Positions 5,835-12,572 of a stretch of DNA of 15,242 nucleotides are shown here, piece by piece. The position numbers and the translations under genes were made by a program. The DNA is from an uncultured Clostridium sp. Lineage in GTDB: Bacteria; Bacillota; Clostridia; Clostridiales; Clostridiaceae. The stretch covers positions 1 through 15,242 of the forward strand of contig NZ_CAKVJA010000055.1 in assembly GCF_934754925.1 (NCBI RefSeq). The letters are read 5' to 3'. The notes beneath the pieces were generated by a model that saw only the letters and a program-made list of their open reading frames with translations, ran no database searches and was not told the origin of the DNA. How positions within the stretch are numbered: position 1 is the first letter of the stretch; every line of letters begins with the position of its first letter.

Positions 5835-7487
5835 TTATTCTTTTCCTTTTGCTGATAAAATATCTATTTTAGAATTTAGAGTATCTATTATACATAAATC
5901 TAAAACCTCTTTAATATGCTTAACTTTAACTATTGATATTCCATCATACTCACAAAAGCTATCATTCCAATTTGATTCTGGAATTAATACTCTTGTTGCC
6001 CCAGCTTTTTTAGCCGCTAATATTTTTGCATTAACTCCTCCAATAGGATTAACAACACCTAACAAACTTATTTCTCCAGTCATTGCAATTTTACTATCAA
6101 TAGGCTTCCTAACTATAGCACTATAAACTGCACTAGCAATTGCTATACCTGCAGATGGTCCATCTACAGGTATTCCTCCTGGTATATTTATATGAATATC
6201 ATATTGTTCACATTTTAAATCAAAAATATTATTTAAAGCAGTTAGTACATTTTGTATTGATGAATATGCCGTACTTTTCCTCTTAATTTTTCTATTATTC
6301 ATAGTAATCTCTTCTTCTTCAATTATACCAGAAATTTTAAGCTCACCTTTTCTATCTAATATTTTTTTAGCTGTAGCTTCAATTTCCATTAACATTCCTA
6401 TATTAGCTCCATGCACAGCTAATCCATTAACTACTCCAATTTGTGATTTTTCAGAAACTCTCATATCTGGTATTTCAGTATACTGACCATTTTCAATAAC
6501 CCATTTTATATCATCTTCAGTAATATTTTCTCTATCTTCATTAATTGCAATTCCAGCACACAACTGAACTAAATTAACTACTTCTCTTCCATTAGAGCAA
6601 TGCCTACTAATAATATCTAGACCTTTATCTGTCGTCTTTAAGCCAACACGCTCTATAGCTCCACTTCCTATTTCTCTTATTTCATCTATTTCTAAAGCCT
6701 TAAAAAATACTTCTACGCACCTTGACCTTATTGCTGGAATAATTTCTTCTGGACTCCTAGTAGTTGCACCTATAAGTCTAAAATCAGCTGGTAATCCATT
6801 ATCGAATATTTCTTTTATAAAAGTAGGCATATTAGGATCTTCTGAACTATAATATGAACTATCTAAAAATACCTTTCTATCCTCTAATACCTTTAACAAT
6901 TTATTCATTTCTATAGGATGTAACTCACCTATTTCATCTATAAATAATATTCCCCCATGAGCCTTTGTTACAGCTCCTGGTTTAGGTTGTGGTATTCCAG
7001 CCACTCCTAGAGCTCCAGCCCCTTGATAAATAGGATCATGTACTGAACCTATTAATGGATCTGCTATCCCTCTTTCATCAAACCTTATAGTTGTAGCATC
7101 AATTTCTACAAATTTAGCATCTCTTTTAAAAGGCGATTTTTCCTTTTTTTTAGCTTCTTCTAACACCAATCTAGCTGCAGCTGTTTTTCCTATTCCAGGT
7201 GGTCCATAAATAATAACATGTTGAGGATTAGGTCCACATATAGCAGCTTTTAATGCTTTTATACCCTCCTCTTGTCCTATAATATCATCAAAACTAATAG
7301 GTCTACTCTTTTCTGTTAAAGGCTCTGTTAACTTAATTCTTCTCATTTTGAGAAGCTTCTCCATCTCCTTCTTATTTTCTTTATCTACTACCACTGTTCT
7401 GGAATGATTCGCTTTATTACTATTAAATAGATATATTATAAATAAAATCATCATTATAAATTGTAGGATTATCATTATTTGATTCAT
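5835..7487 (-). CDS. lonB: Membrane-anchored ATP-dependent protease LonB
   Basis: This is a Firmicute LonB-type AAA+ serine protease of 550 residues, close to the Bacillus LonB length of about 550. It lacks the LON substrate-binding domain and instead has an N-terminal membrane segment (about 5-21, IILQFIMMILFIIYLF) that anchors it to the membrane. Motifs: Walker A GPPGIGKT (95-102), Walker B ILFIDE (D184, E185), a presumed arginine-finger region SRC (255-257), and the catalytic dyad S445 (VDGPSAG) and K488 (GGVNAK), 43 residues apart. In Bacillus, LonB is made in the forespore and helps control sigma factors; a similar role is plausible here but not shown. GGAGGG lies nine bases before ATG. 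It is flanked by the clpX terminator upstream and its own terminator downstream, so it is probably monocistronic. Confidence 0.96.
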   Translation of the reverse strand: MNQIMIILQFIMMILFIIYLFNSNKANHSRTVVVDKENKKEMEKLLKMRRIKLTEPLTEKSRPISFDDIIGQEEGIKALKAAICGPNPQHVIIYGPPGIGKTAAARLVLEEAKKKEKSPFKRDAKFVEIDATTIRFDERGIADPLIGSVHDPIYQGAGALGVAGIPQPKPGAVTKAHGGILFIDEIGELHPIEMNKLLKVLEDRKVFLDSSYYSSEDPNMPTFIKEIFDNGLPADFRLIGATTRSPEEIIPAIRSRCVEVFFKALEIDEIREIGSGAIERVGLKTTDKGLDIISRHCSNGREVVNLVQLCAGIAINEDRENITEDDIKWVIENGQYTEIPDMRVSEKSQIGVVNGLAVHGANIGMLMEIEATAKKILDRKGELKISGIIEEEEITMNNRKIKRKSTAYSSIQNVLTALNNIFDLKCEQYDIHINIPGGIPVDGPSAGIAIASAVYSAIVRKPIDSKIAMTGEISLLGVVNPIGGVNAKILAAKKAGATRVLIPESNWNDSFCEYDGISIVKVKHIKEVLDLCIIDTLNSKIDILSAKGKE

Positions 7488-7507
7488 AAAGTTCTACCCT
7501 CCACTTT

Positions 7508-7524
7508 TACAAATTCTATTTGTA
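7508..7524 (-). other. Small hairpin in the lonB leader
   Basis: TACAAAT (7508-7514) and ATTTGTA (7518-7524) form a perfect inverted repeat with a three-base spacer, a few bases before the lonB ribosome site. The same half-site occurs in the palindrome at 5699-5710. I found no convincing lonB promoter in 7525-7592, only isolated -10-like TATAAT and TAATAC elements. Confidence 0.3.
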
Positions 7525-7591
7525 TTATTAACCTTTAATAGTTGTATTATTCCATAATTAGTAGTAATTAATTATAATTTTTCTAGCAAAA

Positions 7592-7632
7592 TAAAAAAAA
7601 CAAGAAACACCTCTAGAAATCTAGAGGTGTTT
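7592..7632 (-). terminator. Terminator of clpP-clpX
   Basis: AAACACCTCTAG (7605-7616) pairs with CTAGAGGTGTTT (7621-7632) around AAAT, two bases after the clpX stop. On the minus strand it is followed by CTTGTTTTTTTT. Confidence 0.92.
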
Positions 7633-7634
7633 TA

Positions 7635-8930
7635 TTATGCGGTTTCCATACCTTTTCTTTTTTTAGTTTTTTTAGATTTTAAAACTGGTCTAACTTCATT
7701 TTCACCTAATCTTACCAACTCAGGTAATTGTTTAGATTTAATTGTTGATTCAGTAATAATAACCTTACTTATATTTTCATCCGATGGAATATCAAACATA
7801 ATATCAATCATTATATCTTCTACAATTGCTCTTAATCCTCTAGCACCAGTTTTTCTTGCGATAGCTTCATCTGCGATAGCCTTAAGTGCATCCTCAGTAA
7901 ACTCTAATTCTACATTGTCAATTTCAAATAATTTACTATATTGTTTAACTAACGCATTTTTAGGTTGACTTAAAATATTAATTAAAGCATCTTGATCTAA
8001 AGATTCTAAAGAAACTACCATAGGCAATCTTCCTACAAACTCTGGTATTAATCCAAACTTTAATAAATCTTCTGGAAGAATATTTTTTAAAGCCTCTCCT
8101 ACATCTTTAGTTTCCTTAGATTGAATTTCAGCACCAAATCCCATTGTGCTTACTCTTGTTCTCTTTTGAATTATTTTTTCTATACCATCAAAAGCTCCAC
8201 CACAAATAAATAATATATTTGAAGTATTAATTTGTATAAACTCTTGATGTGGATGCTTTCTTCCACCTTGTGGTGGAACAGAAGCTGTTGTTCCCTCTAA
8301 GATTTTTAATAATGCTTGTTGAACCCCTTCTCCAGAAACATCTCTAGTTATAGATGGATTCTCAGACTTTCTAGCAATTTTATCAATTTCATCAATATAT
8401 ATTATTCCTTTTTCTGCTTTCTCAACATCGTAATCAGCATTTTGAATTAGTTTAAGTAAAATGTTCTCAACATCTTCTCCTACATATCCTGCTTCTGTTA
8501 AAGTTGTAGCATCAGCTATTGCAAATGGAACATTTAAAAATTTAGCTAATGTTTGAGCTAATAATGTTTTACCAGAACCTGTTGGTCCTAATAATAAGAT
8601 ATTACTTTTTTGAAGTTCAATATCATCATCTATCATATTAGCTTTAACTCTTTTATAATGATTGTAAACAGCAACTGATAATGCCTTTTTCGCTCTATCC
8701 TGCCCAATTACATATTGATCCAAGTATGCTTTAATTTCTGTTGGTTTTGGTAATGCTGTAGTATCTAATTCTACATTATCTTCAAATTCATCTTGAATTA
8801 TATCAGAACATAAATCTATACACTCATCACATATATACACACCAGGTCCAGCAATTAATCTTTTTACTTGATCTTGATTTTTACCACAAAATGAACACTT
8901 TAATTGCTTTTTATCCTCAAATTTAGCCAT
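7635..8930 (-). CDS. clpX: ATP-dependent Clp protease ATP-binding subunit ClpX
   Basis: This is an AAA+ unfoldase that recognises tagged or native substrates and feeds them into ClpP. Its 431 residues are typical. The N-terminal C4 zinc-binding dimerisation domain has C12, C15, C34 and C37 (CSFC...CDEC). Walker A is GPTGSGKT (115-122). Pore-1 loop is GYVG (148-151). Walker B is IIYIDE (D180, E181). The GGRKHP loop is at 222-227. The ClpP-docking loop reads MGF (263-265) where E. coli has IGF, a conservative change. GARGLR, the sensor-2 region, lies near residue 366. The ribosome site GAGGTGATG precedes ATG. The gene starts 37 bases after clpP with no terminator between them, so they form one operon. 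The C-terminal tail is basic (KSKKTKKRKG). Confidence 0.98.
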   Translation of the reverse strand: MAKFEDKKQLKCSFCGKNQDQVKRLIAGPGVYICDECIDLCSDIIQDEFEDNVELDTTALPKPTEIKAYLDQYVIGQDRAKKALSVAVYNHYKRVKANMIDDDIELQKSNILLLGPTGSGKTLLAQTLAKFLNVPFAIADATTLTEAGYVGEDVENILLKLIQNADYDVEKAEKGIIYIDEIDKIARKSENPSITRDVSGEGVQQALLKILEGTTASVPPQGGRKHPHQEFIQINTSNILFICGGAFDGIEKIIQKRTRVSTMGFGAEIQSKETKDVGEALKNILPEDLLKFGLIPEFVGRLPMVVSLESLDQDALINILSQPKNALVKQYSKLFEIDNVELEFTEDALKAIADEAIARKTGARGLRAIVEDIMIDIMFDIPSDENISKVIITESTIKSKQLPELVRLGENEVRPVLKSKKTKKRKGMETA

Positions 8931-8967
8931 AACATCACCTCACTTTGACTCATTTAGCCAAAAATAA

Positions 8968-9564
8968 TTATTTTTTATTTTTAATAATAACTTCGTCGAT
9001 TAATCCGATATTTAATGCTTCATCTGCACTCATGAAATTATCTCTTTCACACATTTGAACCATTGTTTCATAATCAACTTTTCCATTAGTAGACTCTGCC
9101 ATTGTTCTAGTTAAAGTTTCTTTTATCTTTAATATTCTTCTAGCATGAATATCAATATCAGTAGCCTGACCTTGGAATCCTCCTAATGGTTGGTGAATCA
9201 TTATCTCACTATTTGGAAGAGCAAATCTCTTTCCTGGAGCTCCACTTGATAATAAGAATGCCCCCATAGAAGCTGCCATACCAATACAAATTGTACTTAC
9301 ATCACATTTTATATATTGCATAGTGTCATAAATAGCCATTCCTGAAGTAATTGATCCACCTGGACTATTTATGTAAAGATAAATATCCTTATCCGGATCT
9401 TCGCTTTCTAAGAATAGTAATTGAGCTACTACTAAATTAGCAGTAACATCATTAACCTCGCCACTAAGCATTATAATTCTGTCTTTTAAAAGCCTTGAAA
9501 ATATATCGTAAGACCTTTCTCCTCTTCCTGTTTGCTCTACAACATATGGAATATAATTGCTCAT
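8968..9564 (-). CDS. clpP: ATP-dependent Clp protease proteolytic subunit ClpP
   Basis: This is the serine peptidase forming the tetradecameric chamber that works with ClpX and any ClpC/ClpA elsewhere. It has 198 residues from MSNYIPYVVEQTGRGERS, the usual mature N-terminus. The catalytic triad is S99 (GMAASMG), H124 (MIHQPLGG) and D175 (ERDNF). The frame is open upstream to an ATG at 9627, but the 21 extra residues are basic and unlike the family, and AAAGGAGGG sits at proper spacing before 9564, so the internal start is chosen. It is first in the clpP-clpX operon. No CtsR heptad repeat or CIRCE element was recognised upstream. Confidence 0.98.
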   Translation of the reverse strand: MSNYIPYVVEQTGRGERSYDIFSRLLKDRIIMLSGEVNDVTANLVVAQLLFLESEDPDKDIYLYINSPGGSITSGMAIYDTMQYIKCDVSTICIGMAASMGAFLLSSGAPGKRFALPNSEIMIHQPLGGFQGQATDIDIHARRILKIKETLTRTMAESTNGKVDYETMVQMCERDNFMSADEALNIGLIDEVIIKNKK

Positions 9565-9603
9565 ATTTGTATTCCCTCCTTTTCTCTTTAAAACCCTTCT
9601 TAC

Positions 9604-9633
9604 TTTATAATATATCCAACTAATCAAAAGTAA
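9604..9633 (-). promoter_or_regulatory. Possible clpP-clpX promoter
   Basis: On the minus strand TTACTT (9633-9628) and TATAAA (9609-9604) are separated by 18 bases, about 40 bases before the clpP start. TTGATT also overlaps the spacer, but at a distance too short for this -10. The match is weak. Confidence 0.3.
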
Positions 9634-9683
9634 TTATATTAAAATTATATAAAATTTACTTTATTTTGTTAAAGAAATATTTT

Positions 9684-9713
9684 AATAATTGCCAGAATTT
9701 CTCCTGGCAATTA
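9684..9713 (-). terminator. Terminator of tig
   Basis: TAATTGCCAG (9686-9695) pairs with CTGGCAATTA (9704-9713) around an eight-base loop, just after the tig stop. The bases beyond on the minus strand are T/A mixed (ATTAAAATATTT) rather than a pure T run, so read-through into clpP is possible. Confidence 0.65.
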
Positions 9714-9721
9714 ATCTAAGA

Positions 9722-11005
9722 CTATTTATTGTTTTCAAGTAATAATTTCATTGTTTTGTTTGTAATAACGTCAGCTCTTAATGCAGCTTGTTGGCTTTGC
9801 ATTAATAAGTCAACCATTTTTTCATCTTCTGATGCAGAGTACATTTTAGCAACTTCTACAGCTTTTGCTTTTATTTCTTCTTCAGTAGCTTCAATATTTT
9901 CAGCTTTTTCTATAGCTTCTAATACTAAATCTACCTTTACTTTAGTTTGAGCATTAGCTCTCATGTATTCTCTCATCTTCTCTTCATCAGTTCCTGTGAA
10001 TTGGAAGTATTGTTCTAAACTTAATCCTTGGTATTGTAATCTTTGTTGTAAGTTTTGAACCATTTTATCTACTTCTTTTTCTACCATAACTTCTGGAATT
10101 TCAACTTTAGCATTTCCAGCTACAGCAGTAATAACAGCTTCTTCGAATTCTCTTTCAGCTCTTTCATTATTAGCATCTTCTAATTTTTTAGTTACATCAG
10201 CTTTTAAGTCAGCTATAGTATCAAACTCTGATGTTTCTTTAGCAAATTCATCATCTAATTCTGGTAGCTCTTTAACTTTTATTTCTTTTATAGTAACTTC
10301 GAATTTAGCTGGCTTTCCATTTAATTCTTCTTTTCCATAGTTTTCTGGGAAAGTAACATTAACTTCTACTGTATCATTTACTTTAGCTCCAACTAATTGT
10401 TCTTCGAATGTATCAATGAAAGTCTTTGATCCAATTTCTAAAGAATAGTCTTTTCCTTCTCCACCTTGGAATGCTTCTCCATCAACATATCCTTTGAAGT
10501 CAATAACAGCTATGTTTCCATTTTCAACTGTTCCTTCTTCTTTAGTTTCAATTCTAGCATTTTTTTCTTGCATTTCTTTAAGCTTCTTTGAAACTTCTTC
10601 TTCAGTTACTTCATAAGTCTTCTTTTCTATTGATAAACCTTTGTATTCACCTAATTCAACTTCTGGGTAAACAGTAACTTCTGCAGTGTAAACAAACTCT
10701 TTACCTTCTCCTACTTCAACTACATCTATCTTTGGATAGTCTACTGGTATTATATTATTTTCTTTTAATACTTCACTGTATGATCCTTCTATTGCAAAAT
10801 TAACCGCATCTTCTAAAAGAACTTCTATTCCATAATATTTTTTAACCACATTCATAGGAACTTTTCCTTTTCTGAATCCTGGTACATTGAAATTCTTAAC
10901 ATTTTTCTTATAAGCTCTTGTTAAAGCTGCATCAAATTTTTCTGCTTCAACCTTTACTTCAAACTTAACGATATTTACATCGATTTTTTCCATTTTAGCT
11001 TCCAT
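9722..11005 (-). CDS. tig: Trigger factor (ribosome-associated chaperone and peptidyl-prolyl isomerase)
   Basis: This chaperone binds the ribosome exit tunnel and shields nascent chains. It has 427 residues, the standard length. The N-terminal ribosome-binding domain (about 1-150) carries the signature GFRKGKVP (43-50). The FKBP-type PPIase domain spans about 162-246 (GNIAVIDFKGYVDG onward). The C-terminal helical chaperone domain fills the rest (about 250-427). AGGAGG lies eight bases before the first ATG. A second Met at residue 5 is less well spaced and is not preferred. It has its own promoter (11057-11086), lies upstream of clpP on the same strand as is common in bacteria, and ends with a hairpin. 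Confidence 0.98.
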   Translation of the reverse strand: MEAKMEKIDVNIVKFEVKVEAEKFDAALTRAYKKNVKNFNVPGFRKGKVPMNVVKKYYGIEVLLEDAVNFAIEGSYSEVLKENNIIPVDYPKIDVVEVGEGKEFVYTAEVTVYPEVELGEYKGLSIEKKTYEVTEEEVSKKLKEMQEKNARIETKEEGTVENGNIAVIDFKGYVDGEAFQGGEGKDYSLEIGSKTFIDTFEEQLVGAKVNDTVEVNVTFPENYGKEELNGKPAKFEVTIKEIKVKELPELDDEFAKETSEFDTIADLKADVTKKLEDANNERAEREFEEAVITAVAGNAKVEIPEVMVEKEVDKMVQNLQQRLQYQGLSLEQYFQFTGTDEEKMREYMRANAQTKVKVDLVLEAIEKAENIEATEEEIKAKAVEVAKMYSASEDEKMVDLLMQSQQAALRADVITNKTMKLLLENNK

Positions 11006-11050
11006 TGTATATTCCTCCTAAAAAAGTATCTCTTGTTTGATTAATACAAC

Positions 11051-11086
11051 TAGCTTATTATAACACATTCAAGCTATTTTTTACAA
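11051..11086 (-). promoter_or_regulatory. Promoter of tig with an overlapping inverted repeat
   Basis: On the minus strand TTGTAA (11086-11081) is followed after 18 bases by TATAAT (11062-11057), preceded by TGT (extended -10). The perfect inverted repeat TAGCTT (11051-11056)/AAGCTA (11071-11076) with a 14-base spacer straddles the -10, so a bound regulator could block it. The promoter call is strong, and the operator is an inference. Confidence 0.7.
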
Positions 11087-11102
11087 ATGTTTGTTCACAA
11101 AA

Positions 11103-11819
11103 TCAATTAATATTTTGCCCTTCATTAGTAATATACATAATATTGCCATCAATTTCAACCTTTAATCCATTTTCATCACTTTCGTATATTTTTATTGAAG
11201 TACCTCTTAAAGATTCATTGATATTATGTATATTATCATTAACTGTAACAAATGTAACTTTTTTTTCCGATTCATCATAAGGCTCAGGAAGATTAGTAAC
11301 ATATGCTATCTTTTCATCATTAACTATTCTTCCATTAGTATGCCAAAGATAATTGGGGTTATTATTTAACATTTCACTTCTATAGATTTTTTCTCCATCT
11401 TCTGTTACATACTCATCTAATGTTAAATCTATAATTTCTTTTTTAGTGTTAACCAAATACATTTTTTGATTATTATCTATAATTAACACTGTATTTTTAT
11501 TAATATCACTTGAAATTAAATCTTTATCACAATAGATATCAACTATTTCTAAAGCATCATTATTTCTTATAACCTTTAGAGTTAATATATAGTCATCAAT
11601 TGGTATATTTATATTTTCTGTTTTAAAATTGCTCAATATCAACTCTTTGCTAAAGGCTATATCTTTAAAAGCTGCACTTATTTTCTGCATATCATATTTA
11701 ATAATTATTGTACTTATTGTTAAAGTTAATACGCTTAGTAAAACAATTATATTTCTTCTTTTCTTTCTCTTTCTCATAATCTTCTCATAGTCTCTACTAA
11801 ATATACTTGGTTTTGCCAT
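11103..11819 (-). CDS. Unrecognised single-pass membrane protein upstream of tig
   Basis: This gene encodes 238 residues from an ATG at 11819. The frame extends to an ATG at 11855, but GGGGAGG lies at proper distance before 11819. Residues 1-22 are basic (RKRKKRR at 17-23), 24-40 form one membrane helix (IIVLLSVLTLTISTIII), and 45-238 are probably extracytoplasmic. The outer part is Asn/Asp/Ile-rich with no cysteine pair, repeat or catalytic motif that I recognise. It contains YLWHTNGRIVNDEKIAYVTN and is probably beta-rich. No terminator separates it from tig, so read-through is possible although tig has its own promoter. The topology suggests a cell-envelope role, but the function is unknown. 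Confidence 0.85.
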   Translation of the reverse strand: MAKPSIFSRDYEKIMRKRKKRRNIIVLLSVLTLTISTIIIKYDMQKISAAFKDIAFSKELILSNFKTENINIPIDDYILTLKVIRNNDALEIVDIYCDKDLISSDINKNTVLIIDNNQKMYLVNTKKEIIDLTLDEYVTEDGEKIYRSEMLNNNPNYLWHTNGRIVNDEKIAYVTNLPEPYDESEKKVTFVTVNDNIHNINESLRGTSIKIYESDENGLKVEIDGNIMYITNEGQNIN

Positions 11820-11820
11820 A

Positions 11821-11837
11821 CTGCACCTCCCCTGCAG
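11821..11837 (-). promoter_or_regulatory. Ribosome-binding site presented in a hairpin loop
   Basis: CTGCA (11837-11833) and TGCAG (11825-11821) flank GGGGAGG on the minus strand, forming a 5-bp stem with the Shine-Dalgarno as its seven-base loop, directly before the 11819 start. Confidence 0.4.
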
Positions 11838-11860
11838 AAAAAACTTTATTTGCAACTATA

Positions 11861-11888
11861 ATATTATCATATAACAACGTCTTTACAA
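11861..11888 (-). promoter_or_regulatory. Weak candidate promoter of the 11103-11819 gene
   Basis: On the minus strand TTGTAA (11888-11883) and TAATAT (11866-11861) are 16 bases apart, about 40 bases before the start codon. The -35 hexamer equals that of the tig promoter. Neither hexamer is a full consensus. Confidence 0.35.
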
Positions 11889-11968
11889 ACATTTATTTAC
11901 TTTTTTTATATTTTATACCTTATATTTTCCTTTTTTCATTCTTTTCTAACCTATCGTTCGACAATCCA

Positions 11969-12163
11969 TTATCTTGATTTACAGCATTTTTTTGACTTAT
12001 TGCATCCGCTACATTTATTATTGTTACTATTTTTGTTACTACAACAACCTCCACACCTTAACATCCCTAAATCCCTCATTTCTTCTATAGTTAACTTAAC
12101 TTCATTTTCACTATAATCTTCATAATCTGGCTTATCCTTAAGAATATCTCTTCTATACAACAT
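11969..12163 (-). CDS. Small cysteine-rich protein, unrecognised
   Basis: This gene encodes 64 residues behind AAGGAGGAA at good spacing. The first 35 residues are charged and probably helical (TIEEMRDLGML). The C-terminal 29 residues are Cys/Asn/Lys-rich with seven cysteines in CGGCC, CSGC and KKCCKS, ending basic. Paired CxxC-type motifs suggest a metal site or disulfide cross-linking. Composition links it loosely to the Cys-rich proteins at 1541-2277, but it lacks their hydrophobic blocks. No terminator was seen downstream. It is transcribed away from the divergent small RNA at 12292. A spore or metal-binding role is a guess. Confidence 0.75.
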   Translation of the reverse strand: MLYRRDILKDKPDYEDYSENEVKLTIEEMRDLGMLRCGGCCSNKNSNNNKCSGCNKSKKCCKSR

Positions 12164-12257
12164 TTAAAATTCCTCCTTTTTATTCATATATTAACATTGT
12201 ATTTATTCTAAATTTATACATAAAAAAAATTTTTTCAACTTTTTTTGTGAAAATTAT

Positions 12258-12285
12258 TTGATTTTATTAAATACTATTGTATAAT
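12258..12285 (+). promoter_or_regulatory. Sigma-A promoter of the 12292 small RNA
   Basis: TTGATT (12258-12263) and a perfect TATAAT (12280-12285) are separated by 16 bases, placing the start near A12292, two bases before the first hairpin. Confidence 0.75.
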
Positions 12286-12291
12286 ATCAGT

Positions 12292-12450
12292 ATAGTATTT
12301 AATTTATAAATACTTTTTGATAGCCCATACCGCTCTATAATTAAAAATGATTTAATTATAGAGTTTTAATAAAACCCCACACAATCACTTATTCCCTTTC
12401 TTAAGTGGTTGTAATCCCTTAAACCTGTGCTTAGCACAGGTTTTTATTTA
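12292..12450 (+). ncRNA. Candidate structured C-rich small RNA, about 155 nt
   Basis: Between a good promoter and a strong terminator there is no open frame. Three stems are seen: H1 AGTATTTA/TAAATACT (12294-12314, 5-base loop); H2, a perfect 13-bp stem (12333-12345 with 12351-12363, loop AATGA); and H3, an 11-bp stem with one G-U pair (12381-12391 with 12402-12412). The unpaired segments carry four C runs: TAGCCCATACC (12321-12331), AACCCCAC (12373-12380), TTCCC in the H3 loop (12392-12396) and ATCCCTT (12414-12420). Unpaired CCC/CCCC motifs are the seed type by which Firmicute RNAs such as RsaE/RoxS block ribosome-binding sites. The architecture supports a trans-acting regulatory RNA. I do not recognise the family, and 6S, SRP, tmRNA and RNase P do not fit. 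Confidence 0.75.
12422..12450 (+). terminator. Terminator of the 12292 small RNA
   Basis: AACCTGTGC (12422-12430) pairs with GCACAGGTT (12434-12442) around TTA, followed by a T-rich tract ending TTTTTATTT. On the minus strand there is no T run, so it belongs to the plus-strand RNA. Confidence 0.92.
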
Positions 12451-12505
12451 CAAAAATTATCTTTTAAACCTTTCTCCAATATTATTATCTTACTTAAACT
12501 TTATT

Positions 12506-12540
12506 ATACAAAAAGGCTATGTTTTCACATAACCCCTTTT
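12506..12540 (-). terminator. Terminator of the TcaA-like gene
   Basis: On the minus strand AAAGGGGTTATG (12539-12528) pairs, with three G-U pairs, with CATAGCCTTTTT (12521-12510) around a six-base loop. It lies about 30 bases after the stop of the 12573-13835 gene. Confidence 0.6.
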
Positions 12541-12572
12541 AAAACATCTTTCAATCTAACAAGAAATATAGT

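Noticed and set aside
5779..6126. Plus-strand frame at 5779-6126
   Set aside because: It starts inside the lonB terminator hairpin and is antisense to the lonB 3' end. Other plus-strand frames over lonA, clpX and tig were rejected for the same reason.
9565..9627. Longer clpP start at 9627
   Set aside because: It adds 21 basic residues not seen in ClpP, and the strong AAAGGAGGG site serves the ATG at 9564.
12292..12450. 6S RNA, SRP RNA, tmRNA or RNase P RNA as identity of the small RNA
   Set aside because: It lacks the long rod with central bubble (6S), the tRNA-like ends (tmRNA) and the conserved cores of SRP and RNase P RNAs, and it is too short for tmRNA or RNase P RNA.
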